From assembly GCF_001667945.1 (NCBI RefSeq), contig NZ_LZJK01000159.1, positions 1-64,000 of the forward strand: a stretch of DNA of 64,000 nt. The letters are read 5' to 3'. The position numbers and the translations under genes were made by a program. This document shows positions 7,696 through 16,678 of this stretch, one piece after another. The notes under the pieces were generated by a model. It was given only the letters and a program-made list of their open reading frames with translations. It did no database searches and was not told the DNA's origin. Positions within the stretch are counted from its first letter, which is position 1, and each line of letters opens with the position of its first letter. The stretch comes from Mycolicibacter sinensis (GTDB taxonomy: Bacteria; Actinomycetota; Actinomycetes; Mycobacteriales; Mycobacteriaceae).

Positions 7696-9840
7696 CTACA
7701 GCAGCGAGGACGGCGGGGTGAACCGGTCGCCGTACTTCGCGGCCAGTTCCTTGGCCCGCGCCACGAAAGCGTCCTTACCGACCCCGTGCGGCCCCTCGTA
7801 GCCGACGATGAACTGCGCGGTTCCGCCGGTCCACGGCGGGAAGCCGATGCCCATGATCGCGCCGATGTTGGCGTCGGCGGTCGAGGTCAGCACGCCTTCG
7901 TCGAGGCACTTCTGGGTCTCCAGCGCCTCGGCGAACAGCATCCGGTCGATCATGTCCTGCAGCGGCGGGGTGGCGCTGCCGGAGTTGAACGTCTCCCGCA
8001 GGCCCGGCCACAGACCGGTGCGCTTGCCGTCGACGTACTCGTAGAACCCGGCGCCCTTGAGCCGCGACGGACGGCCGAGCTCGATCATCTTCTCGACGAC
8101 CGTCTCGTTCATCTGCTTCTCGTACTTGCCGCCGGCGGCCTCGATGCCCTCGCGGGTGGCGACGGCGATCTTGTGCATCAGCTCCAGGTTGAGCTCGTCG
8201 GAGAGCTGCAGCGGAGCCGCCGGGTAGCCGGCCTGCAGACCGGCCTGCTCGATGCTGGCCGGCTCCACGCCCTCACCCAGCATCATCAGCGCCTCGTTGA
8301 TGAAGGTGCCGATGACACGGCTGGTGTAGAAGCCGCGGCTGTCGTTGACCACGATCGGGGTCTTCTTGATGGCCAGCACGTAGTCGAAGACCCGGGCCAG
8401 CGCCTCGTCAGAGGTCTTCTCGCCCTTGATGATCTCCACCAGCGGCATCTTGTCGACCGGCGAGAAGAAGTGGATGCCGATGAAGTCCTCTTGGCGCTTC
8501 ACGCCGGTGGCCAGTCCGGTGATCGGCAGCGTGGAGGTGTTCGACCCCAGCAGCGCGTTGGGCTCGACGATGTCCTCGATCTCCTGGAAGACCTTGTGCT
8601 TGAGCTCCTGGTTCTCGAACACCGCCTCGATCACGAAGTCGACGCCCTTGAGGTCGGCCGCGTCCCCGGTCGGGGTGATCCTGTCCAGCAGCGCCTGGGA
8701 CTTCTCGGCGGTGGTGCGGCCACGCTCGAGCGCCTTGGCTTCCAGCTTCTCCGAGTAGCCCTTGCCCTTCTGCGCCGCCTCGGTGCTGACGTCCTTGAGC
8801 ACCACGTCGTAGCCGGCCTTGGCCGACACGTAGGCGATGCCGGCGCCCATCATCCCGGCACCGAGCACGCCGATCTTCTTGATCGGGGTCTGGCCGATAC
8901 CCTCGGGCCGGCTGCCGCCGCCGTTGATGTGCTGCAGGTCGAAGAAGAACGCCTGGATCATGTTCTTGGCGACCTGGCCGGTGACCAGCGAGACGAAGTA
9001 GCGGCTCTCGATGCGGGTGGCGGTGTCGAAGTCCACCGCCGCGCCCTCGACCGCGGCCGCGAGGATCGCCCGCGGCGCCGGCATCGGCGCGCCCTTGAGC
9101 TGCTTGCGCAGCAGCGCCGGGAACGACGGCAGGATCGCCGCCAGCGACGGGGTCGACGGGGTGCCGCCGGGCATCTTGTAGCCCTTGACATCCCAGGGCT
9201 GCACACCGGCGTCGGGGTTGGCCTTGATCCAGGCCTTGGCGGCCGGCACCAGCTCTTCGACGCTTCCGAGCACCTCGTCGATCAGGCCGATCTCCTTGGC
9301 CTTGGCCGGCTTGAACCGGGTGCCCTGGGCCAGCACGTTCATGAACGCGTTCTGGATGCCCAGCATGCGCACCGTGCGGGCGACGCCGCCACCGCCAGGC
9401 AGCAGGCCCAGGGTGACCTCGGGCAGGCCGAGCTGGCTGCCCTTGGTGTCGGCGGCGATCCGCCGGTGACAGGCCAGCGCGATCTCCAGACCGCCGCCCA
9501 GCGCCGCGCCGTTGATGGCGGCGACGACGGGCTTGCCCAAGGTCTCCAGGGCGCGCAGATCGGCCTTGATGCCCTCGCACTGGTCGAAGACCGCCTGGGC
9601 GTCGTCCGGGCCCACGTGGATCATCGCCTTGAGGTCGCCGCCGGCGAAGAAGGTCTTCTTCGCGCTGGTGATGACCACGCCGGTGATCGAATCCTTCTCC
9701 GCGGCAAGGCGTTCCACCGCGTTGTGCATCGATTCGCGGTAGTGCTCGTTCATCACGTTGGCCGACCCGGTCGGGTCGTCCAGGGTCAGCGTGACGATGC
9801 CGTCAGCGTCCTTGTCCCACTTGATGGTGTTCTCTGCCAT
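7696..9840 (-). CDS. fadB: Fatty-acid beta-oxidation complex alpha subunit FadB
   Basis: A 714-residue bifunctional enzyme. The N-terminal enoyl-CoA hydratase domain shows GGDLKAMI and the oxyanion-hole segment AALGGGLEIALACH. The central 3-hydroxyacyl-CoA dehydrogenase domain has the NAD-binding GVLGAGMMGAGIA (about residues 319-331) and HFFSPVDKMPLVEI with the catalytic His. The C-terminal dehydrogenase domain follows. It hydrates enoyl-CoA and oxidises the 3-hydroxyacyl-CoA. It begins 15 bases after fadA, as expected for the trifunctional FadAB complex. Confidence 0.96.
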   Translation of the reverse strand: MAENTIKWDKDADGIVTLTLDDPTGSANVMNEHYRESMHNAVERLAAEKDSITGVVITSAKKTFFAGGDLKAMIHVGPDDAQAVFDQCEGIKADLRALETLGKPVVAAINGAALGGGLEIALACHRRIAADTKGSQLGLPEVTLGLLPGGGGVARTVRMLGIQNAFMNVLAQGTRFKPAKAKEIGLIDEVLGSVEELVPAAKAWIKANPDAGVQPWDVKGYKMPGGTPSTPSLAAILPSFPALLRKQLKGAPMPAPRAILAAAVEGAAVDFDTATRIESRYFVSLVTGQVAKNMIQAFFFDLQHINGGGSRPEGIGQTPIKKIGVLGAGMMGAGIAYVSAKAGYDVVLKDVSTEAAQKGKGYSEKLEAKALERGRTTAEKSQALLDRITPTGDAADLKGVDFVIEAVFENQELKHKVFQEIEDIVEPNALLGSNTSTLPITGLATGVKRQEDFIGIHFFSPVDKMPLVEIIKGEKTSDEALARVFDYVLAIKKTPIVVNDSRGFYTSRVIGTFINEALMMLGEGVEPASIEQAGLQAGYPAAPLQLSDELNLELMHKIAVATREGIEAAGGKYEKQMNETVVEKMIELGRPSRLKGAGFYEYVDGKRTGLWPGLRETFNSGSATPPLQDMIDRMLFAEALETQKCLDEGVLTSTADANIGAIMGIGFPPWTGGTAQFIVGYEGPHGVGKDAFVARAKELAAKYGDRFTPPSSLL

Positions 9841-9855
9841 TTTTGAAAAACCCTC

Positions 9856-11067
9856 TCAGACGCGCTCGATGATGGTGGCGACGCCCATGCCACCGCCGAT
9901 GCAGAGTGTGATCAGAGCGCGGCGGGCACCGCGGCGCTCCAGTTCGTCGACCATGGTGCCGGTGATCATGGCGCCGGTGGCGCCCAGCGGGTGGCCCATG
10001 GCGATGGCGCCACCGTTGACGTTGAGCTTCTCGTCGGGGATGTTGAGGTCCTTCTGGAACTTCAGCACCACGGAGGCGAACGCCTCGTTGAGCTCGAACA
10101 GGTCGATGTCGTCGACGGTCATCCCGGCGCGGTCGAGCACCCGCTGGGTGGCCGGGGTGGGGCCGGTGAGCATGATGACCGGGTCGGCGCCGGACGTGGC
10201 CGCGGCCACGATGCGAGCCCGCGGGGTCAGCCCCTGCTCCTTGCCGGCCTTCTCCGAACCGATCAGCACCAGCGCGGCGCCGTCGACGATGCCGGAGCTG
10301 TTGCCGCCGGTGTGGACGTGGTTGATCTTCTCGACGAAGTGGTACTTCTGCAGCGCCACGTCGTCGAAGCCGCCCATCGCGCCGATCCCGTCGAACGCGG
10401 TCTTGAGCTTGCCCAGCCCCTCCAGGGTGGTGTCGGGCCGCATGTGCTCGTCGTGGTCGAGAACGACCAGGCCGTTCTGGTCGCGCACCGGGACCACCGA
10501 CTTGGCAAAGTAGCCGCCCGACCAGGCCGCGGCGGCCTTCTGCTGGCTGCGCAGGGCGTAGGCGTCGACGTCGTCACGGGAGAAGCCCTCGATGGTGGCG
10601 ATCAGGTCGGCGCCGATGCCCTGCGGCACGAAGCCGATCTGGTAGTTGGTGTTGGGGTCGCTGGCCCAAGCGCCGCCGTCGGAGCCCATCGGGACGCGGC
10701 TCATCGACTCCACGCCGCCGGCGAGCACCAGGTCGTCGAACCCGGCCTTCACCTTGGCGGCGGCGGTGTTGATGGCCTCCAGGCCGGAGGCGCAGAACCG
10801 GTTGAGCTGAACACCACCGGTGGTCTCGGGCATACCGGCGGCCAGCATCGCGGTGCGGGCGATGTCACCGCCCTGGTCACCGACCGGCGACACGACGCCG
10901 AACACGGAGTCGCTGATCTGGTTCACGTCCAGGTCCGGGTAGCGGGAGCGCAGCTCGTTGACCAGGCCGACGGCCAGGCTGACCGGCTTGATCTCGTTCA
11001 GCGCCCCGTTTTTCTGCTTGCCGCGCGGGGTGCGAATGGCCTCGTAGATGAAGGCTTCTTCGGACAT
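9856..11067 (-). CDS. fadA: Acetyl-CoA acyltransferase FadA (beta-oxidation thiolase)
   Basis: A 403-residue thiolase. The nucleophilic Cys is in NRFCASGLEAIN (about Cys92), and the C-terminal GGAIAMGHPLGATGA and CIGGGMG segments carry the catalytic His and second Cys. It cleaves 3-ketoacyl-CoA and pairs with FadB downstream. The ATG at 11067 (MSEEAFIYEA) gives the normal length; the frame reaches further upstream but that stretch is not thiolase-like. Confidence 0.96.
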   Translation of the reverse strand: MSEEAFIYEAIRTPRGKQKNGALNEIKPVSLAVGLVNELRSRYPDLDVNQISDSVFGVVSPVGDQGGDIARTAMLAAGMPETTGGVQLNRFCASGLEAINTAAAKVKAGFDDLVLAGGVESMSRVPMGSDGGAWASDPNTNYQIGFVPQGIGADLIATIEGFSRDDVDAYALRSQQKAAAAWSGGYFAKSVVPVRDQNGLVVLDHDEHMRPDTTLEGLGKLKTAFDGIGAMGGFDDVALQKYHFVEKINHVHTGGNSSGIVDGAALVLIGSEKAGKEQGLTPRARIVAAATSGADPVIMLTGPTPATQRVLDRAGMTVDDIDLFELNEAFASVVLKFQKDLNIPDEKLNVNGGAIAMGHPLGATGAMITGTMVDELERRGARRALITLCIGGGMGVATIIERV

Positions 11068-11121
11068 GACTGGTGTTCCTCTTCGGTATTGGGTGTTCGA
11101 TGCGGATTGTTCGATTGCGTT

Positions 11122-11152
11122 CCCCCGCAAGCGGGAGGCGCCCCCAGCTGGG
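11122..11152. repeat. Two adjacent palindromes upstream of fadA
   Basis: CCCGC-AA-GCGGG is followed a few bases later by the perfect 10-bp palindrome CCCAGCTGGG. Both lie in the 190-base gap between the divergent fadA and the small membrane-protein gene. They could be an operator, a dispersed repeat or a hairpin in the fadA leader. No second copy was noticed in this window. Confidence 0.35.
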
Positions 11153-11256
11153 AGCGTAGACCTCTGCTTGCCACCCTAACAGGACGGCCGATCAACCGGA
11201 TGGTTGGGCCGTGTGAGCTGCTGCTCCTCGGTTCGCCCCGAATACACTGCCGTGTT

Positions 11257-11670
11257 GTGACCGGCACCGATGCTCCCGCGCCATTATCCGCATCCTGGCA
11301 GCAGCGCTTTGCGTTCTTCGACGCCTACGGGCTGCCATCGTCGTCTCCGGAGGCCCGGGACGCGATGCGGGCGCTGCCGTGGCGCGACCGAATCCGTATC
11401 AACTCGAACGTGCTGGCATTCCTGTTCTTCCCGTTCTACTTCTTCGTCAAGGGCATGTGGCGCAAGGGTGTGGTGTGGGCGGCAGTCACGATCACCCTCG
11501 GCGCATTCGGGGTGGCTCTTGATGTCAGCGACCAGATCGCGCGGGCGATCGGCATCGGGCTCGCCGCCGGCGCTATGACCACCGCTAACTACGCCTACTA
11601 CCTGCACGCGGTGAAGGGCAGCCGCTCCTGGAACATCCTCGAGGGGTTCGGCCGACGTTCCACGAGCTGA
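11257..11670 (+). CDS. DUF2628 family small membrane protein
   Basis: A 137-residue protein with a GTG start. A soluble N-terminus (SWQQRFAFFDAYG) leads to hydrophobic segments LAFLFFPFYFFVKGMW and GVVWAAVTITLGAFG typical of DUF2628 inner-membrane proteins. It is divergent from fadA and 29 bases upstream of the aminotransferase gene. The function of the family is not known. Confidence 0.75.
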   Translation: MTGTDAPAPLSASWQQRFAFFDAYGLPSSSPEARDAMRALPWRDRIRINSNVLAFLFFPFYFFVKGMWRKGVVWAAVTITLGAFGVALDVSDQIARAIGIGLAAGAMTTANYAYYLHAVKGSRSWNILEGFGRRSTS

Positions 11671-11699
11671 GGACGCGCGGCTCTTTAAGCTGGCCGGTT

Positions 11700-12893
11700 A
11701 TGACGGTGTCGCGGTTACGGCCCTATGCCACCACGATCTTCGCGGAGATGTCGGCGCTGGCCTCGCGGATCGGCGCGGTCAACCTCGGTCAGGGCTTCCC
11801 CGACGAGGACGGGCCGCCGGCCATGCTGGAGGCCGCCCGCGCCGCGATCACCGACGGCGTCAACCAGTACCCGCCGGGCCTGGGGATCCCCGCCCTGCGC
11901 GAGGCCATCGCCGGCCAGCGCCGCCGGCACTTCGGCATCGACTACGACCCGGAGACCGAAGTCCTGGTGACGGTCGGGGCCACCGAGGCCATCGCCGCCG
12001 CGGTCCTGGGCCTGGTCGAGCCGGGCTCCGAGGTGCTGCTGCTTGAGCCGTTCTACGACTCCTATTCGCCGGTGGTCGCCATTGCCGGCGCGCGGCGGGT
12101 TGCGGTTCCGCTGGTCCCCGACGGCCGCGGCTTCGCGTTGGACATTGACAGGTTGCGCGGCGCTGTCGGTCCGGCGACCCGCGCGCTGATCGTCAACTCG
12201 CCGCACAACCCGACCGGCACGGTGTTCACCGAGTCCGAGCTGGCGGCGATCGCCCGGATCGCGGTGGAATCCGATCTGCTGGTCATCGCCGATGAGGTCT
12301 ACGAGCACCTGGTCTTCGCCGGACGGACCCACCTGCCGCTGGCCGGGTTCGAGGGCATGGCGCAGCGCACCGTCACCATCTCCAGTGCGGCGAAGATGTT
12401 CAACTGCACCGGCTGGAAGATCGGCTGGGCTTGCGGGCCGGCGCAGCTGCTGGCCGGGGTGCGCGCGGCCAAGCAGTACCTGAGCTATGTCGGCGGGGCC
12501 CCGTTCCAGCCGGCGGTGGCGCTGGCCCTCAACTCCGAGGACGCCTGGGTGGCGGCGCTGCGCGCGACGATGCAGGCCCGCCGCGATCGGCTCGCCGACG
12601 GGCTGGCCCAGGTCGGGTTCGAGGTGCACGACAGCTTCGGCACCTATTTCTTGTGTGCTGACCCGCGGCCGCTGGGCTATCACGACAGCACAGCGTTCTG
12701 CGCCGAACTACCGCATCGGGCCGGGGTGGCGGCGATCCCGCTGTCGGCGTTCTGCGTGCCGGCGGCCGAAGCTGCGGCTCCCGAGGTCTGGAATCACTTG
12801 GTGCGCTTCACGTTTGTCAAGCGTGAGGAGACTCTTGACGAGGCGATCCGCCGCCTGGCGGTGCTGCGCGACGGGCCGGTCACGGCTCGGTAG
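11700..12893 (+). CDS. dapC: Class I/II pyridoxal-phosphate aminotransferase (DapC-like)
   Basis: A 397-residue fold-type I aminotransferase. The PLP-binding lysine is in SSAAKMFNCTGWKIGW (about Lys232), the Asn-His-Pro region is SPHNPTG, and the pocket DEVYEHLVF is present. The position beside fadA and the length match M. tuberculosis Rv0858c, annotated as N-succinyldiaminopimelate aminotransferase of lysine biosynthesis. Sequence alone does not separate that activity from kynurenine-glutamine-type transaminases. Its stop overlaps the convergent SRPBCC gene by 14 bases. Confidence 0.82.
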   Translation: MTVSRLRPYATTIFAEMSALASRIGAVNLGQGFPDEDGPPAMLEAARAAITDGVNQYPPGLGIPALREAIAGQRRRHFGIDYDPETEVLVTVGATEAIAAAVLGLVEPGSEVLLLEPFYDSYSPVVAIAGARRVAVPLVPDGRGFALDIDRLRGAVGPATRALIVNSPHNPTGTVFTESELAAIARIAVESDLLVIADEVYEHLVFAGRTHLPLAGFEGMAQRTVTISSAAKMFNCTGWKIGWACGPAQLLAGVRAAKQYLSYVGGAPFQPAVALALNSEDAWVAALRATMQARRDRLADGLAQVGFEVHDSFGTYFLCADPRPLGYHDSTAFCAELPHRAGVAAIPLSAFCVPAAEAAAPEVWNHLVRFTFVKREETLDEAIRRLAVLRDGPVTAR

Positions 12894-13332
12894 GCGTCCA
12901 CTCCCGCATCACCCGCTCACGCAGCCGCTCGGTAGCGGTCTGCAGCACCACCTTGCTGGCGCGCCGGACGATGAACGCCGGAATCGGGCCGGAAGGCTCG
13001 ACGGTGATGTCGAAACGCACCCGAGTGCTGTCCGGGCCTACCCGGGTCAGGGTGTACTCGACGTGCTGGGCGCGCTGCTGCGCGGTGGCCTTGGCATCCC
13101 AGACCATCCAGTCCGGTCCCCAGTGGTATTCCAGAATCTCCTTGTCCACCAACCCCAGAACCTTGATGGTGGCGCGGACGTGGTGGGGACGGCCGTCCTC
13201 GTAGGTGTCGAGAATCTCCACTCGCTTATGCACCGGCGACCAGGACACCAAGTCGGCCACATCGGCCAGCGCGTCGAGGATCTTCTCCGGCGGCGCGTCA
13301 ATGACAATTTCCCGCGATGCTCGAACAGCCAC
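12880..13332 (-). CDS. SRPBCC/polyketide cyclase-like protein (first paralogue)
   Basis: A 150-residue START/SRPBCC-fold protein, beginning MAVRASREIVIDAPPE and containing the recurring D-A-L-A-D-V and S-W-S-P segments of this lipid-binding family. It is closely similar to its neighbour on the same strand. The mycobacterial counterpart is Rv0857. A hydrophobic-ligand binding role is expected from the fold; no ligand is known. Confidence 0.78.
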   Translation of the reverse strand: MAVRASREIVIDAPPEKILDALADVADLVSWSPVHKRVEILDTYEDGRPHHVRATIKVLGLVDKEILEYHWGPDWMVWDAKATAQQRAQHVEYTLTRVGPDSTRVRFDITVEPSGPIPAFIVRRASKVVLQTATERLRERVMREWTPTEP

Positions 13333-13386
13333 TGCCCCGAGCCTAGCCGCGTGGGCAGCGCCCGGCAGGGTTTCCCCGAACCGAAG

Positions 13387-13830
13387 TCAGCGGCCCTTTT
13401 TGACCTTGAGCACCTGGTCGCGCAGGCCGTCGGTGGCGGTCTTCATGCCGCCCTTGAGGGTGCTCTTGAGCAGAAAGCCCGGGATCGGGATGGAAGGGTC
13501 GACGTCCATGTCGAAGCGGACCTTGGTCTTGTCACCTTGCGGGGTCAGCGTGTACTTGGCGTCTTGCGCCTTGAGTTGGCCGGCCGACACCAGCGTCCAA
13601 CCGACACTGTCGGCCGTCCAGCTGTATTCGACCACCTGCTCGTCGGTGAGACCGGCCGCCTTGATCCTCATCCGCACCCGGCGCGGCCGGCCGTCGTCGT
13701 AGGTGTCGAGCACCTCGGCGCTCTGGTACTGCGGGGACCAGGAGGGGACGGACTCGACGTCGGCGAGGACATCGAAGATCTCCTCCGGGCTGGCTTCGAT
13801 GACCACTTCGCGGGAATCCTTGACTGCCAT
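13387..13830 (-). CDS. SRPBCC/polyketide cyclase-like protein (second paralogue)
   Basis: A 147-residue paralogue of the preceding gene, starting MAVKDSREVVIEASPEE. The two share the same opening, the SWSPQY/SWSPVH segment, LDTYDDGRP/LDTYEDGRP and the C-terminal KTATDGLR/QTATERLR pattern, so they arose by tandem duplication. The ATG at 13830 was chosen because it aligns with the paralogue's start. Function beyond the ligand-binding fold is unknown. Confidence 0.8.
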   Translation of the reverse strand: MAVKDSREVVIEASPEEIFDVLADVESVPSWSPQYQSAEVLDTYDDGRPRRVRMRIKAAGLTDEQVVEYSWTADSVGWTLVSAGQLKAQDAKYTLTPQGDKTKVRFDMDVDPSIPIPGFLLKSTLKGGMKTATDGLRDQVLKVKKGR

Positions 13831-13919
13831 GGCTGGCAACGATAGCCAGCCACGGGATGGCGCGCGGGGATTTGCGCCGCACGGAGCGGTCACGTCGATA
13901 AGGCGGGGACGGTGGCACG

Positions 13920-14261
13920 ATGGAGACCATGCATGTGACCGCGCGCATCGCCGCACCCCTGTTGGCCGCCGCGGCCTTAGTTGCCGCGCCCGCCGCTCAC
14001 GCCGATGACGCCAGCTATCTGGCGAAGGTCAACGCATCACCGGTGCCGATCCCGATCGCCGATGAGGTCAAGGTGACCTCGGGCCACTACGTCTGCGTCC
14101 TGTTGCGGATGTACGGGCACACCGGGACCTACCGGGCCGGGATCTCGCCGGGCGACGTGGTGCGTCAGCTGACCAACACGTTCCACTACAGCCCCGAGGC
14201 CGCCGACGTCCAGATCGCCGCGGCGCAGTCCGAGCTCTGCCCGGAGACGTTGCGGCCCTGA
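13920..14261 (+). CDS. Secreted DUF732 family protein
   Basis: A 113-residue precursor with a signal peptide (hydrophobic AAPLLAAAALVAAPAAHA, cleavage expected near residue 28). The mature part has the two-cysteine, helical pattern of mycobacterial DUF732 proteins, with Cys in YVCVLL and in SELCPE. A second ATG three codons in is an equally good start. The family is exported and of unknown function. Confidence 0.8.
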   Translation: METMHVTARIAAPLLAAAALVAAPAAHADDASYLAKVNASPVPIPIADEVKVTSGHYVCVLLRMYGHTGTYRAGISPGDVVRQLTNTFHYSPEAADVQIAAAQSELCPETLRP

Positions 14262-14273
14262 GGTTTAGCCGGT

Positions 14274-15005
14274 TTAGCCGAGGAAGAACCCGGCGCCCGG
14301 GCCACCCTTGGCGTTGACGTCGTCGAGGATCGCCTTGAACAGCACGATTCCCGAACCCGGCTGGTCCAGCGGCGCGGTTGGGACGGTTCCGTCGCGGATC
14401 ATGCCGACGATCAGGTTGTCGACGGTGACCGGCGCGCCGTCGTCACCGGGTTGCCACCACTGCTCAGCGGCGGTGTTCACACCGTCGGGCCCGACGTCGA
14501 AGCAGCTGAGGCCGGTGCCCAGCCCGAGTTTGCAGGCGTGCGTCGCAGCGGCGGGTGCTGGGCTGAGGGGTTCTGGGTTGTCGGGTGCTGGGGCGGCGGG
14601 TTCCAGATCGGTGGGTTCCGGGTCCGGGGGGCCGATGCCGTAGATGCCAAAGCCTTCGTAGTCGGCGATCGGTTTTGCCTTCACCGGATCGAACTCGATC
14701 ACCGCGTAGCCGAGAGCGTCGTCGGCGGCCACCACCGTGCCCACGGTGCCGCGCTCTTCGGCACCCTCGGCGATCACGGGCGAGCCGGGTGCGCCGCAGT
14801 GGGCTGAGGTGAAACCGATCAGCCGACCGGTGCTGTCGTGGCCCATGGCGGTCAGCGTGCACAGCGTGTCGTCGTTGAGCGTGATGCCGGCGCCGCCGCC
14901 GAGCAGGAGCTTGTCATCGGCTGCGGCGCTGGCCGGCGCCGAGGTGATCAGCGCTGCCACGGCCACCATGACCGCAGCTATGCGCCGAAGGGATGCACCG
15001 TGCAC
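14274..15005 (-). CDS. Secreted trypsin-like (S1-fold) protein, apparently lacking the catalytic Ser
   Basis: A 243-residue protein with a signal peptide (VMVAVAALITSAPASA). The segment GFTSAHCG matches the catalytic His region of trypsin-like proteases and YAVIEFDP resembles the Asp region. No GDSG motif is found; the place where it would fall reads LDQPGSGIVLF. A proline-rich insert (about residues 130-150) precedes the C-terminal part. It may be an inactive protease homologue with a binding role, or use a variant Ser in PGSG. Confidence 0.65.
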   Translation of the reverse strand: MHGASLRRIAAVMVAVAALITSAPASAAADDKLLLGGGAGITLNDDTLCTLTAMGHDSTGRLIGFTSAHCGAPGSPVIAEGAEERGTVGTVVAADDALGYAVIEFDPVKAKPIADYEGFGIYGIGPPDPEPTDLEPAAPAPDNPEPLSPAPAAATHACKLGLGTGLSCFDVGPDGVNTAAEQWWQPGDDGAPVTVDNLIVGMIRDGTVPTAPLDQPGSGIVLFKAILDDVNAKGGPGAGFFLG

Positions 15006-15016
15006 AGCGGCCCAGT

Positions 15017-15628
15017 CTATGGGCCTGTCCGACGGCCGTCCTCTGAGGTTGACGCGTGGCCTTCGCCGCTCGGCGGTTCCGTTGGTGTGTCGGTGTCCGG
15101 TTGCTCATCGACGTCCGGATCCACCCACCACACGAGCAGGCAAAGCGCCCCGATGCCGAGCAGGATTAGCGGCACCCAGACGCCGCCGAAATGGATGAAC
15201 GTCCCGAACGCATCCGCCTGATCGCGCTCGACCACAGGCCATCCCGTTGCGAGCCACGCGAACCCCGCGCCAGCACCGACGAATCCGCACCCCAGTGCAT
15301 AGGCGACCGCCTCCGGGTCGCCCACGGCTCGCCGCGAGACGGCGGTTGTCGCAAAGGTGATGAGCCCGCCGACGAGACCCACGAGGAACATGATGATCAA
15401 CGCGGAACGGGAGATGCCATGCGGGCGCGGGTCCACGCTGGCACCGGTGATCTCCCCGATGTAGCCGAGCCGGTTCGCAAGTGCGTTGTCGAGAACGCCG
15501 ACCCGCAGCACGTCGTAGAGGGCTGCCACCCAGGTTCCGATGAGTACCCCGCAGGCCGCCAGCAGCACGGTGGCGATCACCGTTGCCTTGGTGTGGGTGT
15601 GCCTGGCCGGGTTGAACATGTTCACCAT
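15017..15628 (-). CDS. Polytopic membrane protein of unknown function
   Basis: A 203-residue protein with four likely transmembrane segments (about residues 18-38, 75-95, 105-125 and 148-168) and a hydrophilic acidic C-terminal tail rich in Asp, Thr, Pro and Glu. A second ATG three codons in is an alternative start. It follows the DUF3592-like gene on the same strand after 61 bases. I do not recognise a family. Confidence 0.65.
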   Translation of the reverse strand: MVNMFNPARHTHTKATVIATVLLAACGVLIGTWVAALYDVLRVGVLDNALANRLGYIGEITGASVDPRPHGISRSALIIMFLVGLVGGLITFATTAVSRRAVGDPEAVAYALGCGFVGAGAGFAWLATGWPVVERDQADAFGTFIHFGGVWVPLILLGIGALCLLVWWVDPDVDEQPDTDTPTEPPSGEGHASTSEDGRRTGP

Positions 15629-15689
15629 CCTCGGACGTGCCCGCCGGTCGCTACGGTGGTCGCTACCCCGCTGCCCGTGCGGACTCCGC

Positions 15690-16520
15690 TCATGACCCGC
15701 CTCCGCTGCTGTCCGACTCGTACGGTCGGTTGTCGGGGTGGTATTCGACCGGGTGGGCCGGGTCGAGTTCGACGAGGAGATCTCCGCGGTGATCGGCGAA
15801 CACGATCACCGGCGTTCCGGGCACGGGGATCTTGTGCGCATACGTGTTCACCCGCACCGACACGACGCGCTCCCCGGTCTGATGCTGGTAGCGGATCGGG
15901 ACGTTCCCGCCCTGATTCCAGGTCGCCGGGTCGGGCAGCGCTGCCACCACGCCCCGGTACCGGGTTCCCGTGGCGCGCAGGCGGAGGATACGAGCCACGT
16001 CGAGTCGAGCACAGCGCACCCAGCGGGCGGCGATGAGCGCGGTGATCAGACAGGCGGTCGCCGTGACCGCGGCCGAGAGGCCGAAGAACCTCGACGCCCA
16101 CCAGATGCCCAGCGCAGCAAGGCCGATGGCGATGCCGCCGAGCAGGCCGGCCAGCAGAACCAGGTTGCGGGCACGCTCGCGCATCGTCAGCTCCATGCCC
16201 CGCACATAGACGCCGGAAAAGCAGAAGAGCGCGAGGCCCGCTGCCGGTATCCCGAGCGCGAGCCACCACCAGGAGAGCACCCCGAGGCCTTCCGAGAGGC
16301 CGGCGACGACGAACCCCACACCCGCGATCGTGCATCCGACGCTGACGGCGAACGCGACCACGAGGAGCCCGAACCCGAACCGCAGCGGCTCCAGGACCGC
16401 TGCGACCGGCACCCGGGGGACGTTGCCGCCCTTCTCCCCGCCGGTGGTGAACACCGGATGCTCCTCCAGCCATGCCCACTCCTCGGCCACCGGGGCTGTC
16501 CCCTCGTCTGCTCCGCTCAC
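15690..16520 (-). CDS. DUF3592-like membrane protein
   Basis: A 276-residue protein with a GTG start coupled (GTGA) to the stop of a 53-residue upstream gene. It has two pairs of hydrophobic segments (LLVVAFAVSVGCTIAGVGFVV and LALGIPAAGLALFCF; LLAGLLGGIAIGLAALGIWW and AVTATACLITALIAA). The soluble C-terminal part (IRYQHQTGERVVSVRVNTY, then VPGTPVIVF) resembles the DUF3592 beta domain. Location in the membrane is clear; role is unknown. Confidence 0.65.
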   Translation of the reverse strand: MSGADEGTAPVAEEWAWLEEHPVFTTGGEKGGNVPRVPVAAVLEPLRFGFGLLVVAFAVSVGCTIAGVGFVVAGLSEGLGVLSWWWLALGIPAAGLALFCFSGVYVRGMELTMRERARNLVLLAGLLGGIAIGLAALGIWWASRFFGLSAAVTATACLITALIAARWVRCARLDVARILRLRATGTRYRGVVAALPDPATWNQGGNVPIRYQHQTGERVVSVRVNTYAHKIPVPGTPVIVFADHRGDLLVELDPAHPVEYHPDNRPYESDSSGGGS

Positions 16521-16678
16521 CGCGCCCGCTCCCCCTCGACGAATCGCTTGAGGCTGGGCTTCGCGGGGTCGCAGCGGATCCAGTGTGTGCCGGCGTTCGA
16601 CCTGCGGGTCATGCGGCCGTGGAACAGCGGGCCCGAGTTCAGGGCTTCGTGCAGCCCGTCGCGTGGCTGCTGTCGCAT
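16517..16678 (-). CDS. 53-residue basic protein coupled to the DUF3592-like gene
   Basis: A short gene starting MRQQPRDGLH with a strong AGGAAGGGA ribosome binding site six bases before the ATG. Its TGA overlaps the GTG of the next gene. The product is basic, has no signal peptide and no membrane segment, and contains NAGTHWIRCDP. The coupling and the ribosome binding site are the evidence that it is real. No function is recognised. Confidence 0.55.
   Translation of the reverse strand: MRQQPRDGLHEALNSGPLFHGRMTRRSNAGTHWIRCDPAKPSLKRFVEGERAR

Noticed and set aside
7342..9846. 834-codon open frame on the plus strand across fadB
   Set aside because: It is antisense to a clearly conserved fadB and has the His, Gln, Val and Arg-rich composition of GC-rich shadow translation.
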